From Lindgomyces ingoldianus (taxonomy: Eukaryota; Ascomycota; Dothideomycetes; Pleosporales; Lindgomycetaceae): a DNA stretch of 64,000 bases. The DNA is taken from assembly GCF_010093535.1 (NCBI RefSeq), contig NW_022985165.1:1459582-1523581 (forward strand), given 5' to 3'. Both the position numbers and the translations under genes were made by a program. The notes beneath the pieces are model-generated. The model ran no database searches. It was not told the origin of the DNA and saw nothing but the letters and a program-made list of their open reading frames with translations. This document shows, one piece after another, positions 48,470-59,755 of this stretch (position 1 is its first letter; every line of letters begins with the position of its first letter).

Positions 48470-48720
48470 TTGGAGCGTCGCAGAGCACCCACGGTCAACG
48501 GTGTCGGATTAAAATGGTCGGTCACCAAAGCGAATTCGCTAGCGATTTTTCATTGTAAATTTATTGACATGTCAAGACATAGCCTGGGTGGTAGTATGGA
48601 AGTCCAATCCAGCTCGTTGATTAAGTACCACCTGTCAGCGTTCGAGGCTGGAGTAAAAGGTCATCGCTCCTGCCGCTCGATATAATCGGATACGATATTT
48701 TCTCTAAAGCCGAACTTTAA
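48470..48720 (+). pseudogene. Possible second retropepsin-like domain relic
   Basis: Pieces in two frames resemble the second half of a retropepsin-like domain: a strand-rich piece with KWSVTKANS and IFHCKFIDM, then after a frame change LPLDIIGYDIFS, comparable to DVIIGFPRL of the gene at 44905-46036. The DTG part is not seen. Weak but consistent with a decayed paralogue 2.5 kb downstream. Confidence 0.35.
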
Positions 48721-49999
48721 GAAGGGGATGAAAACCTTCAAGTCTCAGCTTCTGCTCAAACAAAGGTAAGGCTTTAATTACTTCAAAGTTTTGCCCTGCC
48801 TCCAAAGGGCTGGGTATCGTCGCCCAATTGCGTCTTAAAGAATAAAGGCTTTTCATCCCATGGCTAAATGAGCGCCATGTGAAGATGCATATTCATTTCT
48901 TCTCTGGTTTGGGGGAGTAGAGAGGAGATGTTATCAGTCCTGTTTACCACTGGTCATTCAACTCTCGAATTTCTCGCCTGGACGAAAGTAAGTTCTTACT
49001 TGAAGAGTTAATGAATCGGACCTCTTACCTGTTCACCCCGCTTTGTATCATACTTAGCGTTGCGATATAGCTTTACAGGTGTCTCTGGAACGTCTCAACC
49101 CTTTGTTTCTTCCATATAACCCATACAACCCACTTGCGATATTTTGCGAAGCCCGTACATGACCTAGCATATTTATGGACAAGATTTTTTAAATCGCTTA
49201 ACACTTTCGGCTCCTTGAGATTGTCTCAAGCAATTTTTCTGCATTTTGTACGGATATCGCGCTACCCGTAGATATCTCGTTTCTTATTGACTCAAAGAGA
49301 TTTTCAGGTGGTTTAGTTCATGACGAGGCTCTTGCAGTTCGATTAGGCCGTCCGAAATGCCTTGAAGGACCTGAATAACTAATTGTAATAGTTAAGCCTA
49401 TTACGGCGACGAAGTCGCCGACACTAAATACAAAAGTGGACGGGGTCGTTTACAACGATCGACCCTGAATTACTAAACAAATCCGATATTGGATAATAGA
49501 CTTCGTTTTAAGCTTCATACATGGCTTCGCGAAGTAGGGTTCGCTGTCACTGGGACGTGGCAGGCTCGCCGTCTCCATAAGATTCTATCACGTGATCAAT
49601 TTCAAGCCAGAACTCTACTAAGTTGGTCCTTTCTCAGTTTGATGAGGAGTAGGAATATAACAGTAGAGGTACCCAAAGCTTACCACAGTTACCCTACTCT
49701 AATAGGGAGGGCCGTTGACTGACTCTGACTATCGGGGTGTGCGAGAGGCGTTAAATTTTTAGGGGAGGCAATAACAGAGCCTGAGTTTGCGTGGCTGCCG
49801 CCGAGAGCATATGGTCACACGCGGTGAGCGCCAAGAATCTTCAAGCTCAGCCTTCAGCTGTGACTGGTTTAGCTTTTTTCCATGGCTAGCGGGCGCTTAA
49901 ATCAGGCTCAGCGGGGAGCTAAAAACCCCCGCAAAACCCCGGCTTAGTTTTCTTTCAATCGTTCAACACCAAAGCGCTGTCAAATTGCCAGCATTGACA
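48721..49999. other. Intergenic region with two hairpins
   Basis: No gene recognised in 1.3 kb. A 77-codon ORF at 49489-49722 has no family features. Hairpins: CGGCGAC/GTCGCCG with a 3-base loop (49404-49420) and GGGTCG/CGACCC with an 11-base loop (49443-49465). The last 200 bp are the promoter side of the DUF7730 gene. Confidence 0.45.
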
Positions 50000-50709
50000 A
50001 TGGAAGCGCCCTTGCCACCACGGTATCACCCTAACGGAATTATTTGTCATCGAGTTCAAAAACGCTCAAGATATGCTAAAGTGTAAGTAAGCTAAAAGTT
50101 CACTTTCGCCCGATCAACCTATTAAACTGATCACTATCTAGATGGTACCGGAACCAGGAGAGCTCTCCCTTCTTACGGCTGCCAGCCGAGATCCGCTGCA
50201 TGATTTACGAGCATCTGCTTGGCGGCAAAACAATCTATGTCGAGTCGAGGGACAGGACAGCAGTATTTAGGAAATGTTTCCAATGTGTCGTTTATAGACA
50301 AGGCGTCAACCCATTTAACGCACAACTACAATGCGAGACAACACGACCACCTTTTGAAAAATGTATGACGCTTCTCAACGTTGCATGCCGGCAGCTCTAC
50401 AAGGAGACTGCTCTCCTACCTTACAGACGCAACACTTGGGCGTTTTCGAGTCGTCGTGTGTTTTTGGATTTTGCCGGGTCGCGGGGCCCTCTTCCATCTC
50501 CGCACCGAAGGTCTTTAAGGTCATTATTTCTGCGCGGATTACCAGAAAAGCCCGACCTTAAGCCCCTCATTGGTGTGAAGGTAATATGGTTGGATTGTGG
50601 TCGCTGGATTGAAAAGTACGATGTCGAGACAGGTCAAAACACCCACCGCGCAGAGAAGACGACAGAAGAAATTAAGAGGTTGCCAGATGGGGAGCATTGG
50701 GTTTGGTAA
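50000..50709 (+). CDS. DUF7730 family protein, 216 residues, two exons
   Basis: Spliced model: exons 50000-50082 and 50142-50709 with a 59-bp intron (GTAAGT..CTATCTAG, CTGAT branch). Total 651 bp in frame. The splice creates KVWYRNQESSPFLRLPAEIR, then CMIYEHLLGGKTIYVE. This SPFLRLPAEIRxxIYExLLG pattern is the hallmark of a very large ascomycete family (DUF7730, F-box-like start). Further family features: LLNVACRQLYKETALLPYRRNTWAF and a C-terminal LIGVKVIWLD block. Function is unknown; the F-box resemblance suggests protein-protein contact but this is inference. Starting only at Met in CMIYEH would miss the family's conserved beginning, so the upstream ATG is preferred. Confidence 0.85.
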
Positions 50710-51338
50710 TCAGACTGCTTTATATCTGTTTTTAGATGCAATACAGTATGCTGCCTAAGAAGATGATAACATAGGGATCTTCATGAATTTACTTGCGTAT
50801 GGAACGGACGAAGGCCGGAAGCAGCAAAGCACAATCTGATCCGAGAGAGGGCTGCTATGAACTCTAGTAGACGCTAGTCGAGCGTACACATTTCTGTCTC
50901 ATCTGTGTGATACAAGGATCCTAATCCTTAGTATTCATTATGCGTTATGCCTATCTGGTTTAAGATTGTAGGTGTGGCTCCCGTCTTTGTTCACTGTGAT
51001 GGTACGGCGAGGTACGAGGGAATAATGCCGTCCAAAGCTTAGCATCAGCCCAATGGCGAACCTGATGTCGATCGCAACCTTAGAATAGCACCCAGTCAAC
51101 ACTCATCACGCGTACTTGCTGTAGTGACAACCTCACACAACGGTGTGGCCGGAGCGGGTTGCTGTCCTCTCTGTTTGTGCGGGTGATTTGTGATAACCTT
51201 AAAACCCTATTGCACGTAAAATTAAATGTCATCTTACAAGCAGAGTAGTTATAGTTACACGTGACATCTTACAGAGAGCGCCCCATGATTTTGTGTCTTG
51301 AGACCTATACCACTGCTTTATTCAATGCACCACCGAAC
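50710..51338. other. Convergent intergenic region
   Basis: Lies between the 3' ends of the DUF7730 gene and the minus-strand NLR gene. No ORF or repeat seen. Confidence 0.6.
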
Positions 51339-54300
51339 TTACTTCCTGAGCCTCTGAAATGCATTCCTCCAAGATCTAAAACTTCCTGTTCCTGTTACTG
51401 CAGATTCCTTCTCCTGCCGCCACTTCCGTAGAGTCTCGATTGATGAGAGAGTATTGGGATGCTTGGAACCTAGCACCTCTCGCTGCAGCCTACAGCAGTC
51501 CTCCATGAGCTTAGCAGCATTAATGTCGCGGCCCTGAGATTTCTTAGTGAATGCTAGGTTCGCCATGCTGGTCAGCGTGTCAGGATGCCTCTCGCCGAGC
51601 TCCTTCGCATTCGCCTCCATCACTTGCACTTCCAGCTGCTCGGCCTCCTTCCACCGCCCCTGGTTCCAGTATGTCGACGCCAGGTTTGCCATGCCGGTCA
51701 GCGTGTCAGGATGCTTCTCGCCAAGCTCCTTCTTTCTCGTTTCCACCACTCGCACTCCCAGCTGCTCGGCCTCCTTCCACCGCCCCTGATTCCTGTACGT
51801 TGACGCTAGGCTCGCCATGCTAGTCAGCGTAGAAGGATGTTTCTCGCCGAGCTCCTTCTTCCTCGTTTCCATCACTTGCACTCCAAGCTTCTCGGCCTCC
51901 TTCCACCGCCCCTGATTCCTGTAGGTCGTCGCCAGGTTCGCCATGCTGGTCAGCGTGTCAGGATGCTTCTCGCCGAGCTCCTTTGCACTGGCCTCCAAGA
52001 CTTGCACTTCCAGCTGCTCGGCCTCCCTCCACCGCCCCTGGTTCGAATAAGTTGACGCCAAGTTCGCCATGCTGGTCAGCGTAGAAGGATGCTTCTCGCC
52101 GAGCTCCTTTGCACTGGCATCCATCACTTGCACTTCCAGCTGCTCGGCCTCCTTCCACCGTCCCTGGTTCGAATAAGTTGACGCCAGGTTCGCCATGCTG
52201 GTTAACGTGTCAGGATGCTTCTCGCCGAGCTCCTTCTTTCTCGTTTCCACCACTTGCACTTCTAGCCGCTCGGCCTCCTTCCACCGCCCCTGGTTCCTGT
52301 ACGTCGACGCCAGGTTCGCCATGCCGGTCAGCGTGTCAGGATGCTTCTCGCCGAGCTCCTTCTTTCTCGTTTCCACCACTTGCACTCCCAGTTGCTCGGC
52401 CTCCTTCCACCGCCCCTGATNNNNNNNNNNGGTCAGCGTGTCAGGATGCTTCTCGCCGAGCTCCTTCTTTCTCGTTTCCACCACTTGCACTCCCAGTTGC
52501 TCGGCCTCCTTCCACCGCCCCTGATTCCTGTACGTCGACGCCAGGTTCGTCATGCTGGTCAGCGTGTCAGGATGCTTCTCGCCGAGCTCCTTCTTTCTCG
52601 TTTCAATCACTTGCACTTCCAGCTGCTCAGCCTCCTTCCACCGCCCCTGGTTCCAGTACGTCGACGCCAGGTTCGCCATGCTAGTCACCGTAGAAGGATG
52701 CCTCTCGCCGAGCGTCCTCGCACGAGCTTTCATTACTTGCACTTCCAGTTGCTCGGCCTCCTTCCACCGCCCTTTAAGTTTCCTTGCTAATCCTACCATC
52801 GCCATACTACTTAGCGTCTCCTCGTGCTCTTTCCCTAGAAGCTTTGTCCTCACTGCCACAGACAATCCAGACATCTCCTCTGCCTCATTCCCCCTTCCTT
52901 GTCGCCAAGCGTACCATGCTGCCTTGTACAGCAGCTTAGCCCATTCTTTTCGTGCACCTTCGCTTTCAGGTTGCTGCATGACTGCTAACTTTGCGTGCGG
53001 AAAAAGCTCTCGACATCTCTCCCAGTTTTCATACTCCCCTATCGGAAATGCCCTGCAGAGATTCGTAATAAATGCCGCCTTCCACCGCTCAGCTTTCCCC
53101 TGGCCCTCCAGCCATTTCTGGGTAGCTAGCTGCACTAACCTATGCATGTCAAACGTGTCTGTATCTCTAGTTATGGAGATAAAGGAGTAGTCTCTTAGCG
53201 TAAGAATGTCATCTTCTAACCTGTCCTTAACTTCTTGAGCGTTGTCATCCGGATCATTCCCTTCTATATTATTATTATTATTATTATTATTATCACCATC
53301 ATCACATTTATTTCCTATGTTATCCTGGTGGCAGAGTAATGCTTTGTGGATGCCCTGTCGGTTGAAGAAGCTCATAAGTGACAGCAGATCGGCCGCTGAT
53401 TGTCTTGTACTGCGTATGTGGTTAAACGATATCTGCCATGTTACAATAATAGAATTCTTGGCTTCTTCATCTCTTCGAAGATGGCCTGCTTCCTGGTCCA
53501 GCAGGGCTGTCTTTCTCGTGTCGCTCCTGCGAAACTCGTCCAGGTACTGCCGCACCGAACACCTGGGAGCCCGCTGATGGATATATGCCGCCGCCTGGAC
53601 AAGGGCGAGTGGCATGAACTCGAGCGCCGCCGCCAGCTCGGCAATACCGTCCTTTTCTATCTCCCCTCCCAGTTTCCTGTGAAGAAGCTCCTGCGCGCTT
53701 GCATCGTGCATCGGCTCAACTGGTATGATATCGCAGCTCTCCACCAGCTGCAACGCCACGCTTTTTGTTCGGGATGTCACCAAAACAGAGCCGTAGCTGC
53801 TGGGAGGCAAATACTTCGACAGGTGCCACTGAGGGGCGCTGTCTTTAGTCGGCTGGGCACTCTGGTCCCGGTTCAAGGGTCGAGAAAGAGCAGCAGCACC
53901 ATCAGCATTGTCGAGGACCAGCAGCCACTTTCTGTTCCTCTCGTTGCGGAGCCAGTTGTGGACCAGCTTGAACAAATCTGCTTGTGGGTCGTTCCGGCCA
54001 GCCAGCTTGACCCTATCCGCGATGTCCCGGAAGCTTTGCTCGACGCGGGCCGTGTTGCTGGCATGTACCCAGAACACCCATGTGTCTGGTGATGCCACCA
54101 CGGTGCGATAGCAGTGCTCGATGGCGAGCTGCGACTTCCCCACGCCGCCCAGGCCTACCAGCGCTATGCGCGATGCTGGCGCGGAGCATCTCTCGCGTAT
54201 CTGATCGAGCAGCGTCCCACGGTTGACGAAGTCTGGGTCGCGGCGAAAGGGGATGGTGCAGGAGGGGTTTGGAGGGGTCTCTGGTCTTGCTGTGGGGAGA

Positions 54301-54552
54301 AGACGCCATTAGCCCACCCTACAAGCAGTAGAATCGCCAACGGTGACTTGCCATAGTAGTAGTAGTATTTGTTGTTTGTCTGCGTGCCTGTCTGACGTCA
54401 GTACGAGATTGACCATCTATGGACTCCGCAAGGACCCACCTACCGACGATGTGCGCATGCCCCGATGCATCGCCGAGCACCACCCCGCGGTTGTCGGAAA
54501 TAGCTGTGAAAGCCTTTGCGCCCGTAGTGAGTATCGGTGCGTGGTCAACCAT
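51339..54552 (-). CDS. NB-ARC/TPR NLR-like protein, 1019 residues
   Basis: Spliced model: exon 1 54552-54444, 154-bp intron 54290-54443 (GTAGGT..CCCCACAG, CTAAT branch), exon 2 54289-51339; 3060 bp in frame. After a short N-terminus (1-36) and linker comes CTIPFRRDPDFVNRGTLLDQ, the usual lead-in. NB-ARC: P-loop LVGLGGVGKSQLAIEH (residues about 80-95), Walker B KWLLVLDNADG (157-167), GSVLVTSR (203-210), FMPLAL in GLPL position, MHRLVQLA in MHD position (418-425). A poly-Asn run of about eight residues is encoded by an ATT/AAT microsatellite (53266-53293). The C-terminal half is about 12 TPR units of 42 residues (kinesin-light-chain type), ten of them nearly identical. Ten Ns at 52421-52430 interrupt the repeats, so true length is unknown. 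Fungal NLRs of this type act in non-self recognition and cell death; the role here is inferred. An upstream exon is possible. Confidence 0.9.
51460..52790 (-). repeat. Tandem 126-bp TPR-coding repeats
   Basis: About eleven units of 126 bp encoding QGRWKEAEQLxVQVxExRKK, ELGEKHPDTLTSMANLAS and TYxN. Adjacent units are almost identical in DNA as well as protein. ORFs seen on the plus strand here are shadows. Confidence 0.95.
52421..52430. other. Assembly gap (10 N) in the TPR array
   Basis: Ten Ns fall within a repeat unit flanked by nearly identical copies. Placeholder gaps of this size usually mark an unresolved number of repeat units. Confidence 0.97.
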
Positions 54553-56790
54553 TGCCACCGGGAGCCGTCGTACACTCTAGGAGCGAGAAGTTATACTAAA
54601 ACTATCCCTCGCAAACAATATCCAGCGAAGCGTAGGCGTCGCCGTGTTAGCAAGTGCGGCTGAGCTGGGCATGCATTTCTCCCGCTTATGCGGATCCGTA
54701 GCACTGATTGGTCTTTTATTTTGTGTTACCACCCCTGTCTCTCCTCCTCCCAAATCATTGGTCATTTATGCCCCCATTTACACAGGCAGCGCACAACCGC
54801 TCACCACCACTCGTAACAACACTCCGCTTCCCAGACTATCTACTCTTTCTGCTGAAGCTTTACTAGAATGGATGTCTCTCAGAGCCTTAAACAAGTGAAG
54901 GAAATCCCTTTTGGAAGAGTGCTTCGAATATGTTCCCATTGCGAGTGTGGTATTTACTCTGCTTGAATGATGCGCCCAATAGCCGCAAGCACATTGTAAC
55001 GCAGGTGGTAAATGATCAGCCATTTTCTGTTCTTTAATTTCTTTTCTAGAGCTCCAGGATGGGAAATTTGCTCATGCTTCGCCGAGACAAACAATCGGAC
55101 AGCCAGTGTTCCCCTGATTATCCCCAAGCCCGTGCTATTGGAAGAGATATAAGTCGTGCTCAATAGTTTATTTCATGGATTCGTATAGAACTAGGTCTTT
55201 GTATGTGCCGTTACGCTTTTGCTTGAACCTAAGACGAATATGGAGTGCCAGTCTGTCCAGTACAAAGATCCGTACCGGTACTAGTTAAGTTTGTGAAAGC
55301 AAGAAAAAAAAAAAGTCGGCAAATTACTTCTATCGCATTGATTAGGATAACCAGTTCCAAAGATTGAAGAAATGCCGCTTCTCAGAGAGGCTGAACCATT
55401 GACTTCTCAAGATGGTCTTTCACGCCATTTTCAGATATACCCCGGTAAGCATCGATTACTTTCGTATCGCCTGATATCGTCCCTAGTACACGACCATTAA
55501 ATCTACAGCGAGGGAGATGAAAATTCCTGCACATTGCCACGCTCTCCCTCATCGTTATTAAAGAAAAAGCCGGCTCTGATTTACCTTGATTGGCGAACGA
55601 CTGGACAATCTTGCATGAGCTAAGCAGGGGTCATAGAGTAGGCGAGTCAACGGGGTATTGAGATCCAAACAAGGTGAATTGAACCAGTGTATTGTAAGGT
55701 CTAAGGAGTGAGAGAGAGCTCTGGGCTGACTATATACTGTACGAAAAAGGAGCTAGTCCTAATTAGTGAATAGCGCAGTACATGGATATAGTATCGCGTA
55801 AGACACGTGCGACAGACGATAGGGTTTGAAAAATTGTAGACCGCTATGTGTCAGCCATACCGGCCTGCCATAATATAGGCCTGCTGGTCTTGTCCTTTTC
55901 CTATTCTTTTATGTAATGCAGTAACTCACTGAAACTGTTTGGAAGACCTCTTGTGTTACGTTCCTCTATGTCGGAGTCAAAGGGTGCTCCTTTTACGGTT
56001 AGGGGATCAATAAAACTATCATTTCTAACTTCCTTTCAGTAGTTAGCTCTATGCCTCTGTCATCCTTCGCTGTAGGTTAGCGGTATATATGTTTGGGAAG
56101 TGAATAGAACACCACATGCAACATCCTCTTCGCGTTTTGCCACTCTCCTTGCGGCCGATGACATGCACTCGTCCACAGTAAAGAAAGATGTAGGCTTTCC
56201 CTGAAGGCGTAGGTAGCAATTCCTATCTTCAATACGAAATCTTTTAGTGATTGCTGGTTGTGGAGCGACAATCCCTCTTTGGGCAAGAAATTGACAGATC
56301 CGGGAGCATTCAGCCCTTCAAGGGCCCCGATATGAGTAAACCTCCTGCTTTTCTTAAATACCAGTTTCGTTGAAAATTCCACTGTCTCTATCTGGAGTGC
56401 TTACTGAAACATGGGATAGATAAGCTTAATATCTCGCCGCTCTCGCCGCATTCTGGGAACAGCGAAACATGGGGTTAATGGCTTCTGCCCTTCTTTGATT
56501 ATCGATGCAACAAGAATGGTGTAAGATAGAGTCATCAATTATGAAAGGAAGGTCCCCCGGGTAGAATAAGATTCTTTGCCTCTATCAACGCCAGTCTGGC
56601 ATGGTTATTACAATATCATCTTCTGTACAATCTAGCTAGACCATTTCACAACGCACAGCGACTGGAGCCGCAATAAGCCACGGCATATCCCCCTAGTTGA
56701 TGGTGCCACCTCTTATGAAGCGCTTGCTTTCGTCCTTCGTCTATAAAAAGGCCTTGGTTTCGACCCGAGGCGGAGCTCCCCGCAGCCTCC
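54553..56790. other. Intergenic region, no gene called
   Basis: Upstream of the NLR gene and downstream of the small secreted protein gene. ORFs of 60-106 codons on both strands (for example 54343-54663 plus, 56077-56382 minus) show no recognisable family. The stretch is GC-balanced without repeats. A spliced gene could be hidden at 55370-56400, but I see no convincing coding pattern. Confidence 0.4.
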
Positions 56791-57177
56791 CTAAGCACAT
56801 GGTGGCGGAAACATTTCTGAAATTACAGCATTTATAGGCGGGGAATGACAACCTGGGCATCGGCAGAACTATTTTCGGACATGTGTCAGCCAAAAGTTCT
56901 TGACGTACTTAACACTGTCGAATTTTCTTTGCATCCTTAAGCTTACCTTAGTTGCTCCTGGTAAGTTGGTTACAGTGCCTTCATACTCCACACATTTAAC
57001 CATCGCTTCTTTAGTGACTGGCGCAAGGCGTTCAATAACCAATTGCTCAATACACTGACTTGAGTTTATTACATCCAAGCATGCGTATTCGGTCTTGGGG
57101 CATTTGTCCTGGACTGCTTCGGTGTTCACGCTTACGAATGCGAAGCATAGGAGAAGCAGGTCGATCCCGAAGCGCAT
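56791..57177 (-). CDS. Small secreted cysteine-rich protein, effector candidate
   Basis: Spliced model: exon 1 57177-56947, 78-bp intron 56869-56946 (GTAAGC..AAATAG with a CTGAC branch site 18 bases before the end), exon 2 56868-56791. The protein has 102 residues. The N-terminus MRFGIDLLLLCFAFVSVNTEA is a clear signal peptide. The mature part has eight cysteines (KCP, YAC, QC, KC, then FCRCPGC and PPPC), an even number suitable for four disulphides. Without splicing the ORF is also 102 codons but then has only four mature cysteines and an odd basic tail, so splicing is preferred. No family recognised. A TATA box (minus strand GATATATATAAGG, 57256-57268) lies about 80 bp upstream. A role as secreted effector is inference from size, cysteines and location. 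Confidence 0.65.
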
Positions 57178-57936
57178 TGTTGTTAAGTCTGGTTCTTCGT
57201 CTTTGAGGATAGATTCTCCAAAACCGAGGGCAACAAATTCACGAGGTTACCTACCTTATATATATCTTCCTCACGCAGCCCAATCAACTCCGGGGATCCG
57301 TACCCTATACTCTCCAGTTCGTAAATTAGTGATATTGGAATAATCTGGAGGTCTCACATTCCGCCCCACTTAGCACTTAACACTCTACTGGTGCCCCACA
57401 TTATGTGGTTGCTAGATCAATATATCTTAGGCTGAAATATCTGCGATCTGTTGATTACTAATGGGAATATATTAATAGAGGAAAATAGCTCGCTTTTCTA
57501 TCTCGCCCAAGTCACCCAGAACGTAAGCGGCCCAATCTTTGCATACCTATCTGTTGCAACTGCATCGGCAGTAGATGATGCTCGATTTTGTTGAGTTCTC
57601 AATGCTTTCTCGGTGTCAATAATAGGGTCGGTATTAGGCTCGCTAAAGTATTCAATCTGTACTAGATCCTTCTAATATCCGCAGGAACCCTTATCTAGGG
57701 AACCATATGATGATCTGCATCCTCTAACCATCCTAGGCGCATCGGTCTTCCGCCTTCGAGTATTTAATCTCGGAGTGTTCATATCGATTATCTTAGCATT
57801 TGAGACACTCGCATAAGACTTATTAAAAGGACCAACACGGTCTTCGCTCTCACAAATGGACTCCTACGCTCGTTATTCTTTTTTGATGCTGATCTTTATT
57901 ATTCGCTGAAATCAAAGTACAATTCAGCGAGACAAG
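57178..57936. promoter_or_regulatory. Divergent intergenic region between two secreted-protein genes
   Basis: 759 bp between the minus-strand cysteine-rich gene and the plus-strand DUF1996 gene, so both promoters lie here. A TATA box for the minus-strand gene is at 57256-57268. No clear TATA box is seen close to 57937. A short AT-rich segment is at 57440-57480. Confidence 0.5.
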
Positions 57937-59168
57937 ATGAAGTGGACTACACTCCTCGCCCTAGCGCTCGCTGCACCTAGCAGAGCATTAGTCCGATTCC
58001 ATTGCTCGCAGCTAGTTACTCAAAGACTTGACCCTTTGATTAGCCCGGGTTTGATTCCATCTACCCACGTCCATCAAATCGTCGGCGGTGTTCGTAGAAA
58101 GGCCCTTATTGTTATGTTAATCCTAACAGCTATTAACAGGACTCCTTTAATGCTTCTATGGATCTCAAAAAGGATATGCCAGGCGAATCAACCTGCACTA
58201 GTTGCCAGTTCAGTGATGACTTCTCTAACTACTGGACTGCGGTCCTCTATTTTCGCGCACAGAACGGTAGTTACAAGCGCGTTCCTCAACTCGGCAATAA
58301 TCAATTCAGAAATGCCAACGGTGGCTTGACGGTCTACTATATGCAGGATGCCATTTACACCCCGGAACAGAAGTCGAAGGTCACGTCCTTCCAGCCGGTA
58401 AGTTGCTAGAATAGACGCCCTCCTGAGGCATTCCGATTCTAGACATTAATAGAAAATAGGGTTTCCGAATGTTTATTGGAAATGTTCTTGCCAGGACATT
58501 AGAAGAAGCTTCCCGCTTCCGTCAATTAACCTACACCTGCTTAGACACCTTTGTCACTCGCTCCCCAGAGACTATTAGTTTTCCCAACCGCCGTTGCAAA
58601 GAGGGTATCATGACCTCTCTCCGCTTTCCAACCTGTTGGGACGGCAAGAACCTTGATAGCCCTGACCATATGGCTCATATGAGCTATCCTGAGACCGGAA
58701 CCTTCGAGAGTGGTGGACCCTGCCCATCAACGCATCCAGTACGTACCGCCCAAGTTATGTTCGAGGTTGTCTGGGACACAAAGCCATTTAACAACCTTGA
58801 CTGGCCTAAGGATGGAAGCAATCCCTTCGTCTGGTCGTTCGGTGATGCGACTGGTTATGCCAACCACGCTGATTACGTTTTTGGTTGGAAGGACAATTCC
58901 TTGCAGAAAATCCTGGATACTCCTTGCCATTTCACCACCAACTGCTCCGAGTCCGGTGCCAAGATGCAATCAATTGACGCTATGAACAAGTGTACAAAAA
59001 AACCGGTAGTTAACGAGGATATTGATGGATGTAAGTTAGACGTATTTCTTTCCCATTTTTGTCATATCGTACTTGATTTATCGCGCCACTTGCTGACCAC
59101 CCACCTTCGTTTTTTTAGGGCTCCCAACTCTCCCCGGAGGATTCCACGCTCAATACTCTCGCGCTTAA
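57937..59168 (+). CDS. Secreted DUF1996 protein, 343 residues, four exons
   Basis: Spliced model: exons 57937-58089, 58140-58397, 58460-59030, 59119-59168; introns of 50, 62 and 88 bp (GTTCGT..AACAG, GTAAGT..AATAG, GTAAGT..TTTTAG). The 1032 bp stay in frame. A signal peptide (MKWTTLLALALAAPSRA) precedes the DUF1996 domain, which fills the protein: SPGLIPSTHVHQIVGG, YFRAQNGSYKRVPQ, GFRMFIGN, RFPTCWDGKNLDSPDHMAHM, GPCPSTHPVRTAQVMFEVVWD, PFVWSFGDATGYANHADYVF, and DGWLPTLPGG across the last splice. Length is normal for family members without a WSC domain. The family is secreted or cell-wall associated in fungi; the biochemical function is not known. The first donor (GTTCGT) is unusual, but it alone joins the conserved VGG to the next exon. 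Confidence 0.9.
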
Positions 59169-59750
59169 TTCTTCGGGTGAAAATAATTCAAAAATTTGAC
59201 AGAAGTGGCATGTAAACTGTAGGGAATAGATTACAAGGGGGGATAGGTGGTATGCACAGGCTTCTTGGAGTCATATACCAACATATGATGCTAGCCCCCA
59301 ACCGTAGGCAGTTCGCTTGGGTAGTTACCTGGGTCGGTACCGTGTATAGAACTCAGAGGAGGTCTCCAGGACGACAGCAGAGCGCCAGCAGGATAATAGT
59401 TAGCAATTCAGCCAGTGAAGGCTTTCCCCCACAATCTACCCCAGCAATACTCTCGATGCCAACCATTTGCCCCTAAAATTCTTAGAAAAAGATGTCCATA
59501 AAAGACTGCGTAAGTTTTATAATTGTTTCTCTTGCTGTTACGAACCTTTACCCAGCCTAACACTGTACTTTAATAATATCTTTGAGCCGTTTTCAATTAA
59601 GATGTCTTAGGAAATGCCTTTCTAGTAGCATTGTCTATTTGGAAATCTGTTACACTCTTTGTCCAAGTTGCTATTAACTTGTTTGGTCTACTAGAGTCTA
59701 GTATATCAATCTACTTGTAGTTTTAAGTAGGATATTTAAAGCTTATTGTC
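59169..59750. other. Downstream of the DUF1996 gene, border to AT-rich DNA
   Basis: No gene recognised. A 74-codon ORF at 59252-59476 has no family features. AT content rises from about 59500. Confidence 0.45.
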
Positions 59751-59755
59751 ACGGT

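Noticed and set aside
51547..53190. Long plus-strand ORFs opposite the NLR gene
   Set aside because: Shadows of the repeated TPR coding strand; they repeat with the same 126-bp period and have no family features.
40588..59168. Secondary-metabolite gene cluster
   Set aside because: No polyketide synthase, NRPS, terpene synthase, P450 or pathway regulator was recognised among the genes.
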